From Streptomyces sp. LBL (GTDB lineage Bacteria > Actinomycetota > Actinomycetes > Streptomycetales > Streptomycetaceae): a stretch of DNA of 64,000 nucleotides. The stretch lies in contig NZ_JARXYX010000001.1 in NCBI RefSeq assembly GCF_029893585.1, positions 248,001 to 312,000 on the forward strand, in the 5' to 3' direction. Every line of letters begins with the position of its first letter. Positions within the stretch are counted from its first letter, which is position 1. This document shows, piece after piece, positions 1 through 5,769 of the stretch. Under the pieces are notes generated by a model. That model was not told the origin of the DNA. It searched no databases and worked only from the letters and a program-made list of their open reading frames with translations. A program made the position numbers and the translations under genes.

Positions 1-551
1 TCGGTGTCCGGAGCGACCCGGCTGGTCGGCACCGCGCGGGGCGGATCCTGCGGATGGGCGCCGGAGACCGGCTTGACCACCAGATCCGGGTAGCGCGCCG
101 CGAACTCCCGGGCCGCCTGCGGGAACGTCGTGATGAGCGTGGCCGGCACCGGCAGGCCCGAACGCTGGGCGAGCCGCAGCTGCCAGGGCTTGTGCCGGGC
201 CCGCCGGGCCGCGTCGGGATGGTTCATCCAGAATGCGTCGCTGCCGCGCAGCATGCCGTAGAGCGCCTGGGACGCCTCCTCGGTCAGCCAGGAGGAGGGC
301 GCGGCTGCGCGCGCGCCCGGTGTTCCCGGCCTGCGCACCCAGATGGAGCGCAGGCCGTCGATGCTCACCAGGCGTCCCGCGGCCGACAGATGGCCGCGGA
401 ACGCGCCGTGAACGTACTCGCCGGACAGCGCGACCCCGCCGGTCAGATCGGCGGGGTCGAGCCGGACCACCGGAACCCCGGACGCGTTGAGGTGCACGAC
501 CACCATGTCGGCGGTGACGTCCTCTTCGCTGGTCAGAATCAACACGGTCAT
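1..551 (-). CDS. tgmB: ATP-grasp ribosomal peptide maturase (graspetide ligase), 5' part only
   Basis: The first 183 codons run off the left edge. Members of this MvdD-like family join side chains of a precursor peptide by ATP-dependent ester or amide (omega-linkage) formation in the cytoplasm. The start M-T-V-L-I-L-T-S-E-E-D, the R-L-D-P segment and the W-V-R-R-P motif are typical of the N-terminal pre-ATP-grasp domain. D-L-V-V-K-P-V-S-G supplies the expected ATP-binding lysine near residue 160. The ATG lies 16 bases after the stop of the precursor gene on the same strand and lacks a strong ribosome site of its own, so coupled translation is likely. The catalytic C-terminal half and the third gene usual in this cassette, a PIMT-like methyltransferase, would lie outside the window. 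Confidence 0.85.
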   Translation of the reverse strand, partial: MTVLILTSEEDVTADMVVVHLNASGVPVVRLDPADLTGGVALSGEYVHGAFRGHLSAAGRLVSIDGLRSIWVRRPGTPGARAAAPSSWLTEEASQALYGMLRGSDAFWMNHPDAARRARHKPWQLRLAQRSGLPVPATLITTFPQAAREFAARYPDLVVKPVSGAHPQDPPRAVPTSRVAPDT

Positions 552-567
552 GGTCTCGGGCCCGTGT

Positions 568-759
568 TCAGTCGTCGAAGTGCGTCTTGGAGCCAGCGGT
601 GGAGGTCGTGGTCCCCAGTTCCCTCATCAGGCCGTGGTCACAGGCGGCGATCCGCCCGTCGAAGAGCACGTTCAACTGCAGTCCGGAGTCGTAAGCGTAC
701 AAAATCGTGACTTCCAACTCCCCTGCCGGACGTGCGTAGTTGAGCGCGAACGGTTGCAT
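568..759 (-). CDS. tgmA: Graspetide precursor peptide (ATP-grasp-modified RiPP)
   Basis: A 63-residue peptide beginning M-Q-P-F-A-L-N-Y-A-R, the leader signature I associate with TgmA-type precursors, and ending in a short polar tail T-T-T-S-T-A-G-S-K-T-H-F-D-D. The tail carries Ser/Thr donors and two terminal Asp acceptors, fitting omega-ester formation and possibly aspartimide formation on Asp by the methyltransferase normally linked to this family. The inner ATG was chosen over an upstream in-frame start because GGGAGAG sits about 4 bases before it and because the family motif starts there. The ligase gene follows directly. The ring pattern cannot be read from sequence alone. Confidence 0.85.
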   Translation of the reverse strand: MQPFALNYARPAGELEVTILYAYDSGLQLNVLFDGRIAACDHGLMRELGTTTSTAGSKTHFDD

Positions 760-877
760 CGTCTCTCCCTCACCGGTGCTGCTCGATCGAACGACGGCCG
801 CCCCCGCGGCCCCCTTGGTCCGCCGCCTTCTCGGGCTTTCCAGAGACTTATACGAATCGAACGGGTGATTGGTTTCC

Positions 878-1183
878 TTACGGAGCGTAGTCATGGCCGC
901 GGGAGGCCTCCGGCGCGTGTCCGCCGGAGGGTGCGCGCAGGCTGCGCAGTGCGAGCAGCAGTACGCCGATGTCGTCCAGGTACACCGGATCGGGCAGCAG
1001 GTCCGTCGGCAGCACGAAGTACGCCAGGGCGCCCCAGAAGACCCAGCGCGGGCCGGTGGGAAGTCCCGCCCGCCGCAGCGTGCGCCGGGTCCGCACCAGC
1101 CGCACCAGCAGGGCGATCGCGACGGCCAGTACCAGCGCCGCGAGGGTCACGGCGACTACGAGCACGGTGCTGGTCGTGTCCAC
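878..1183 (-). CDS. YkvA-like DUF1232 small membrane protein
   Basis: 101 residues. One long hydrophobic helix (about residues 4-28) is followed by a basic stretch (R-T-R-R-T-L-R-R) and then the DUF1232 core: W-V-F-W-G-A-L-A-Y-F-V-L-P-T-D-L-L-P-D-P with a downstream L-D-D-I-G. The D-L-x-P-D and D-D-x-G pattern is the YkvA hallmark. The GTG start was preferred over longer in-frame versions because GGAGG lies just upstream and the extra residues are a low-complexity R/P-rich translation. Family members are small integral membrane proteins of unknown role. The gene stands alone, transcribed toward tgmA. Confidence 0.75.
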   Translation of the reverse strand: MDTTSTVLVVAVTLAALVLAVAIALLVRLVRTRRTLRRAGLPTGPRWVFWGALAYFVLPTDLLPDPVYLDDIGVLLLALRSLRAPSGGHAPEASRGHDYAP

Positions 1184-1486
1184 GGGGGGCCTCCTCGTCC
1201 GGGCGGCCCGCGCGGTGCGTCCGCCCCTTGACGGATTCCCGTTCCGGGCGCCGGTATGGCCTGTCGAAAACGTGTCCCACGCGTCGGCCGACGCCTCGCT
1301 CAACTGACCCGACGCCGAGGGACGTCGCCGGCGCGGACGAGACGATCCGCGCGGCGTCCGAGTGCCGCACGGTGCAGGGGGAGGCGATCCGTGGCCCAGT
1401 GCGGCGCGGTGAGGACGTGACCCGCCTGCCGGCGCTGCCTCAGCGGGCCTTCCACACTCCAAAGACCCACACGTACCAGGTGTTTC
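1184..1486. other. Intergenic region without recognisable gene
   Basis: About 300 bases between two genes on the minus strand. It must hold the promoter of the YkvA-like gene. I see no coding signature or notable repeat. Confidence 0.5.
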
Positions 1487-2587
1487 CTAGGGTGAGTCCT
1501 TCGTCTTCGCACCCTTGAGGCGTTCCAGGGTGCGGGTCAGCTGCTGGAACGGGGACGCGGCGGGGGCGGAAGGCGGGTGCGGGGGCTCGGGGAGGGCGGC
1601 CGCGGACTCGCGGTACGCGGTCAGCGCCTCGTGGGCCCGTTCGGCGGCCTCCCGATACAGGTCACGGGACTTCGTCATGGCGTCCAGCGCATCGGAGTAC
1701 CTGGCGACGAGCGCCCGCTCGCGGGCGAGCTCCTCCTCCAGGTTCAGCAGACGCCACTGCTCCCGTAGCGCGGTCACGGCCTCCTCGGCCCCGTCCGGGA
1801 GCGGTCTGTCCGATGCGGTGAACCGCATCAACGCCTCGACCAGGTCCGAGGGCTGCGATCCGTCGAGGAAGACACTGCGCACGGCGAACTCGGCGCCGGC
1901 ACCGCCGCGGCCGACCGGGCCCGGTGCCGGGGGCAGTACCACAGCGCCGCCCCGCGGCACCTGCACGCCGATCTCCTTCAGGGCCCAGTTCACGGCTCGC
2001 AGCTGTTGCGGGGCGGCACGGTGCTCGACCACCCGATGCCGAAGACTCCCGGGAAACAGCTCGGCCAGCGGTTTCCGGCCGCGCTCGTCCGGGGTCATCG
2101 CCTCGTGCACGACGACGTGGATGTTCCAGCTGCCGCGCACGGCGTCCCGGAACAGCCGTCGCATGGCCTTGTCGTCCTCGGGGAGGCGGTTGACGTCCCG
2201 CAGTCGCAGTCCCGTGGGGATGTCGTGGTCCCACTCGGCGTCCGGAGCGTCGGGCCAGAACACGGTGGCGGGGGAGGGCCACCGCTGGTCCCACGGACGT
2301 TCCGCCTCCGCCGTCAGCATCCACTCCGGTCCGGTCTCCGCTTCGGCGACGACCGTGAGCCTGGCCCGTACGGTCACGCCGTCGGGGGCCCTCCAGCGGG
2401 CTTCGAAGACCTGCTCCGGGGCGTGCTCGGCCTCGGCCGGTGCCAGGAAGTCGTCGATGGTGCCCGCCTCCTTGAGCCGCCGCAGAGTGCTGCGGACGGT
2501 GTCCAGCGGGCTGGGTCCCGTGTGGCGGCCACGGGCCAGCCACACCGTGAGGGGGACGGTCGGACGGACGGCGGGGGAGGTCGGCAT
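1487..2587 (-). CDS. Hypothetical protein, about 366 residues
   Basis: I do not recognise a family. The protein is soluble, with no signal peptide or membrane helix. The first half holds a W-R-A-P-D-G-V beta-rich segment and several tryptophans. The last ~100 residues (L-R-E-Q-W-R-L-L-N-L-E-E-E-L-A onward) are charged and helical, probably a coiled coil. The chosen ATG (M-P-T-S-P-A) has a weak ribosome site; a GTG at 2611 preceded by GAAAG is an alternative adding eight residues. Third-position GC is high throughout, so the frame is real. Confidence 0.65.
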   Translation of the reverse strand: MPTSPAVRPTVPLTVWLARGRHTGPSPLDTVRSTLRRLKEAGTIDDFLAPAEAEHAPEQVFEARWRAPDGVTVRARLTVVAEAETGPEWMLTAEAERPWDQRWPSPATVFWPDAPDAEWDHDIPTGLRLRDVNRLPEDDKAMRRLFRDAVRGSWNIHVVVHEAMTPDERGRKPLAELFPGSLRHRVVEHRAAPQQLRAVNWALKEIGVQVPRGGAVVLPPAPGPVGRGGAGAEFAVRSVFLDGSQPSDLVEALMRFTASDRPLPDGAEEAVTALREQWRLLNLEEELARERALVARYSDALDAMTKSRDLYREAAERAHEALTAYRESAAALPEPPHPPSAPAASPFQQLTRTLERLKGAKTKDSP

Positions 2588-2683
2588 GAATCCATCTGGT
2601 GGCGGGGGCACGTGCGTCTTTCAGTATCGCCGCCCGCCCGCGCCGACGGTCACCCGGGGTCCCCGGACCGGGTCGGCGGGCGC

Positions 2684-2914
2684 TCAGCCCGCCTGCGGCG
2701 ACTTCGTCGCGTCGGCGAGCCGACGGGCCACGTCGGCCGTCTGGCCCGCGGGCGGCGGCTGCACGTCGACCTCCGTGCCGAAGTCGTCGAACCGCAGGGT
2801 CGTCGTGCTGGTCACCCGCGTGTCCTTGCGGTCCGTCGGCGTGCTGTCCTTCAGGGGCCGCAGAGTGAGACGCACGGTCTCCTGCCGCAACCGGCCCTGC
2901 TGCCCAGGGACGCT
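2684..2914 (-). pseudogene. C-terminal remnant of a secreted lipoprotein (LppX/LprG-like)
   Basis: The frame encodes R-Q-E-T-V-R-L-T-L-R-P-L, then T-T-L-R-F-D-D-F-G-T-E-V-D-V and P-P-A-G-Q-T-A-D-V. This resembles the last ~70 residues of actinobacterial lipoproteins of roughly 250 residues. A stop codon closes the frame just upstream, at about 2915, and no signal peptide, lipobox or ribosome site precedes it. I read it as a truncated relic. The alternative is a small gene with a TTG start at 2890. Family assignment is from memory of the motif and is tentative. Confidence 0.4.
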
Positions 2915-3166
2915 TCACACGGGGCGCGCACCGGGCGCCGGGGGTGCGCGGTCACCGCTCCGGAGAGCAGCCGTCCACTCCTGCCCCGACAACGACAGCA
3001 CCCGCACAATGACTGGTCGAACAGGGTCCGTCCACCATCCGCATCGGGGCGGGCCCTGTTCACCAGGGTGGCCCGCAGGACAGTCAGCACCGTGTCACGG
3101 GTCGCGGTCACGGGCCGCGAGACGACGAACGGGGCCCGGGGCGAACCCCCTGGCGCGACGACGAAC
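2915..3166. other. Intergenic region with two near-identical hairpin copies at its right end
   Basis: No gene seen. From about 3121 onward, two ~34-bp near-copies follow each other, each containing GACGAACGGG and a G-run/CGAA/C-run hairpin. The second copy forms the terminator annotated next. Confidence 0.4.
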
Positions 3167-3192
3167 GGGCCCGGGGGCGAACCCCCGGACCC
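3167..3192 (-). terminator. Hairpin terminator downstream of the ferredoxin reductase
   Basis: An 11-bp stem (GGGCCCGGGGG against CCCCCGGACCC, one mismatch) closes on a CGAA tetraloop 30 bases beyond the reductase stop. A weaker partial copy, GGGG-CGAA-CCCC, lies just to its left. Confidence 0.6.
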
Positions 3193-3221
3193 GTCGCTGT
3201 CACCGGTCGGTGCCACTCCGG

Positions 3222-4586
3222 TTACGCGCCGCTCTCCCTGAGCATGTCCTCACGCTCGACGAGCTTCACGCGCTCGCGGCCCTGCGGCTCGCCCAGCGCC
3301 TTCTCCGCGGCGGCCAGCCTGTACCAGCCCTCCCAGGTGGTGAAGCGGACCTCGCGCTCGGCGAGGAACGCTTCCACCGCCTCGGGGGCGGGTGCGGCCG
3401 GTGTGTGCAGACGGCCGTTCGCGAAGTCGTCCAGCAGGTTCGACACCGTCTCGTTGGCGTCGCCCTTGGTGTGCCCGATCAGGCCCACCGGACCGCGCCG
3501 GATCCAGCCGGTGACGTACATCGACTGCAGGTGCTCACCGCTCTCCTGGATGACCCGGCCGCCCTTGTCCGGGACCGTGCCCGACTCGAGGTCCCAGGGC
3601 AGCTTGGGGAGCTTGTCGGAGAGATAGCCGACCGCGCGGTAGACCGCCGTGACGTCCCAGTCCTTGAACTCGCCGGTGCCCTTCACATTTCCGGTGCCGT
3701 CCAGGGCGGTGCGCTCGGTGCGCAGGCCGACGACCTCGCCGTCCTCGCCGAGGATCTCGGTCGGCGACTCGAAGAAGTGCAGGAACAGCTTGTGCGGGCG
3801 GTTGCCGACGTCGCGGATGGCCCACTTCTCCAGGGTCTTGGCGACCATGTCGGCCTGCTTGTTGCCGCGCCGGGTCTCGATCGAGCCCTCGTCGTAGTCG
3901 ATGTCCTCGGGGTCGACGATGACCTCGATGTTGGGGGAGTGGTCCAGCTCCCTCAGCTCCATCGGGCTGAACTTCGCCTGTGCCGGGCCACGGCGGCCGA
4001 ACACGTGGACCTCCATGGCCTTGTTGGCCTTCAGGCCCTCGTACACGTTCGGCGGGATCTCCGTCGGCAGCAGCTCGTCCGCGGTCTTGGCGAGGACGCG
4101 TGCCACGTCGAGGGCGACGTTGCCGACGCCGAGGACGGCGACCTTCTCGGCCTCCAGCGGCCAGGTGCGCGGCACGTCCGGGTGGCCGTCGTACCAGGAC
4201 ACGAAGTCGGCGGCACCGTACGAGCCGGCCAGCTCGATCCCCGGAACGGACAGCTCACGGTCGGCCGTCGCGCCCGTGGAGAAGACCACGGCGTCGTAGA
4301 ACGCGCGCAGGTCGTCCAGGCTGATGTCGGTCGGGTAGTCGACGTTGCCGAAGAGACGGACCTGGGGCTTGTCGAGCACCTGGTGGAGGGCGGTGATGAT
4401 GCCCTTGATGCGGGGGTGGTCGGGTGCGACGCCGTAACGGATCAGTCCGAACGGGGCCGGCATCCGCTCGAAGAGGTCGATGGACACACCGGGGTCGGTG
4501 GCCACCTCGGACTTGAGCAGGGCGTCAGCGGCGTAGATCCCGGCAGGACCCGCTCCGACGATGGCTACCCGCAGGGGGCGAGGCAT
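3222..4586 (-). CDS. Ferredoxin-NADP+ reductase, FprA/adrenodoxin-reductase type
   Basis: 454 residues. The protein moves electrons between NADPH and ferredoxin through FAD in the cytoplasm, typically feeding P450s or iron and redox metabolism. An N-terminal FAD-binding motif V-A-I-V-G-A-G-P-A-G-I-Y is followed by G-L-I-R-Y-G-V-A-P-D-H, an NADPH-binding V-L-G-V-G-N-V-A-L-D-V-A-R, and the C-terminal G-W-I-R-R-G-P-V-G-L-I-G-H-T-K-G characteristic of the FprA group. The length is normal. The ATG at 4586 has AAGGGA eight bases upstream; longer in-frame extensions are non-coding in character. A candidate iron box lies about 46 bases upstream. The only P450 in the window is 49 kb away, so no partner is implied. 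Confidence 0.92.
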   Translation of the reverse strand: MPRPLRVAIVGAGPAGIYAADALLKSEVATDPGVSIDLFERMPAPFGLIRYGVAPDHPRIKGIITALHQVLDKPQVRLFGNVDYPTDISLDDLRAFYDAVVFSTGATADRELSVPGIELAGSYGAADFVSWYDGHPDVPRTWPLEAEKVAVLGVGNVALDVARVLAKTADELLPTEIPPNVYEGLKANKAMEVHVFGRRGPAQAKFSPMELRELDHSPNIEVIVDPEDIDYDEGSIETRRGNKQADMVAKTLEKWAIRDVGNRPHKLFLHFFESPTEILGEDGEVVGLRTERTALDGTGNVKGTGEFKDWDVTAVYRAVGYLSDKLPKLPWDLESGTVPDKGGRVIQESGEHLQSMYVTGWIRRGPVGLIGHTKGDANETVSNLLDDFANGRLHTPAAPAPEAVEAFLAEREVRFTTWEGWYRLAAAEKALGEPQGRERVKLVEREDMLRESGA

Positions 4587-4631
4587 GATCAGTTCCCTTC
4601 GAGCGGCGATAGATCGACTCGACGGGAAGCC

Positions 4632-4650
4632 TAAGCTGAGGCAAGCCTTA
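4632..4650. promoter_or_regulatory. Candidate iron box (DmdR/IdeR-type operator)
   Basis: The 19-bp TAAGCTGAGGCAAGCCTTA lies upstream of the reductase start. Its reverse complement agrees at about 13 of 19 positions with the actinobacterial iron-box consensus TTAGGTTAGGCTCACCTAA as I remember it. TAAG/CTTA ends give it dyad symmetry. Confidence 0.45.
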
Positions 4651-4727
4651 GTTGGTACGAGGGTCCGGTCTATGAGCTCATAAGCCGACGTTATGCCCCC
4701 TCGGGTTCTCCCGGGGCCGCCGTACCC

Positions 4728-4758
4728 CTGCCGTACTGCGCAGAAAGCGGTACGGCAG
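4728..4758 (-). terminator. Hairpin terminator after the chitosanase gene
   Basis: CTGCCGTAC (4728-4736) pairs with GTACGGCAG (4750-4758), a perfect 9-bp stem 14 bases past the chitosanase stop. Confidence 0.55.
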
Positions 4759-4771
4759 CCCCGGGCCCCGG

Positions 4772-5641
4772 TCAGTCGATGTGGTAACTGTCGCCGTACA
4801 CCTGCCAGTTCAGCGGCGTGTTCAGGCACAGATTGCCGTTGCGCAGGAAGACGCGCTGCTCGGTGTCGACCCGGCTGGTGTTGCTGTGGGCCTCCTCCTG
4901 TTTCATGGCCCACACGCGCGCGTCGAGGAAGGCGTTGAGATATGTCACCTCGCCGCCGCCCTGCGCCGGCGGCTTCGCCTTCGCCAGGGCCCGCTTGCGT
5001 ATGTTGCGGAAGCTGGTGGAGTCGTCGCCGTCACCGTGCATGACGATGGCGTCGTAGTACGCGAACTGCCCCAGTGTCCCGAGCCCGTCCGTCGTGCCCT
5101 GCCGTACGGCCGGGTTGAAGTACACGCGGTCGCGCTCGTCGTTCTGCGCCTGCTGGAAGGCCGTGTCCTGTGCGGCCTTGCGCCAGTCCTTGGGGAAGTT
5201 CGGGTCGAGGCCCTTGTGCGAGTCGGAGCCGTCGACCGCGCGCAGTGCGGGCAGGTACTTGGCGAGTACGTTGTCGGGCTTGCGGTCGGTGTAGAGCTCG
5301 ACGAGGTCGAGCATGTCGCTGGTGCCGGAGCAGAATCCGATGATGCCGGCGGTGTAGCCGCGGCCGTCGTTGATGTCCTCGATGTACTTGTACTGCGCCT
5401 TCCAGTCGAGCGAGGAGTTCTCCGCGCTCGACACCAGCCGCATGGCGATCTCCTTCTTCGCCGGGTCGTCGAGTCCGACGCAGCTCGCCGCCGCCTCCGT
5501 CGCCGAGGCGGGCGAGGGGCGCAGGAGAGGTGCCGCGGCCAGGGAGGCGCCGATCAGGGCGAGGACGGTACGGCGTGAGGTGCCGGAGGGATGCGCGGGC
5601 GTGTCGGAGGGATGTGCGGGGACGCTGGACGGGTGTCTCAC
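4772..5641 (-). CDS. csn: Secreted chitosanase, glycoside hydrolase family 46
   Basis: 289 residues. It cuts beta-1,4 bonds in chitosan outside the cell. The N-terminus has a twin-arginine signal (T-S-R-R-T-V-L-A-L-I-G) ending near A-S-A-T-E. The mature enzyme shows GH46 landmarks: S-A-E-N-S-S-L-D-W with the catalytic Glu, then Y-I-E-D-I-N-D-G-R-G-Y-T-A-G with the catalytic Asp. The C-terminal N-W-Q-V-Y-G-D region is also typical, and the length matches Streptomyces enzymes. The GTG start has GGAG six bases upstream. A perfect palindrome sits 43 bases upstream, consistent with a dedicated repressor. The gene follows the large sensor phosphatase on the same strand but probably has its own promoter. 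Confidence 0.95.
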   Translation of the reverse strand: MRHPSSVPAHPSDTPAHPSGTSRRTVLALIGASLAAAPLLRPSPASATEAAASCVGLDDPAKKEIAMRLVSSAENSSLDWKAQYKYIEDINDGRGYTAGIIGFCSGTSDMLDLVELYTDRKPDNVLAKYLPALRAVDGSDSHKGLDPNFPKDWRKAAQDTAFQQAQNDERDRVYFNPAVRQGTTDGLGTLGQFAYYDAIVMHGDGDDSTSFRNIRKRALAKAKPPAQGGGEVTYLNAFLDARVWAMKQEEAHSNTSRVDTEQRVFLRNGNLCLNTPLNWQVYGDSYHID

Positions 5642-5683
5642 GGGGGCTCCAAGTGGGGGTGGGGAGTTGGCCGTGTGCGCACA

Positions 5684-5706
5684 CTGATAGGAAGGTTTCC
5701 TATCAG
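5684..5706. promoter_or_regulatory. Perfect 23-bp palindromic operator upstream of csn
   Basis: Arms CTGATAGGAA and TTCCTATCAG flank the spacer GGT with no mismatch. Chitosanase genes of Streptomyces are controlled by the ROK-family repressor CsnR at a palindrome of the GGAAA-TTTCC kind just upstream, and this fits in placement and core. The link to CsnR is from family knowledge; no csnR gene is in the window. Confidence 0.7.
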
Positions 5707-5769
5707 AGGTGGGCGACGCTGGACACCCGTTCGGGAGGAGTTCGTGGAGAACGGCGGAAATATGTTCGG

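Noticed and set aside
2851..3216. Minus-strand ORF of 121 codons overlapping the lipoprotein relic
   Set aside because: The translation is P/G/R low complexity and contains the terminator hairpins; no homology recognised.
1515..4634. A plus-strand open frame of over 1000 codons
   Set aside because: It lies antisense to the hypothetical protein and the ferredoxin reductase. The reductase strand carries clear family motifs; long antisense frames are expected at this GC content.
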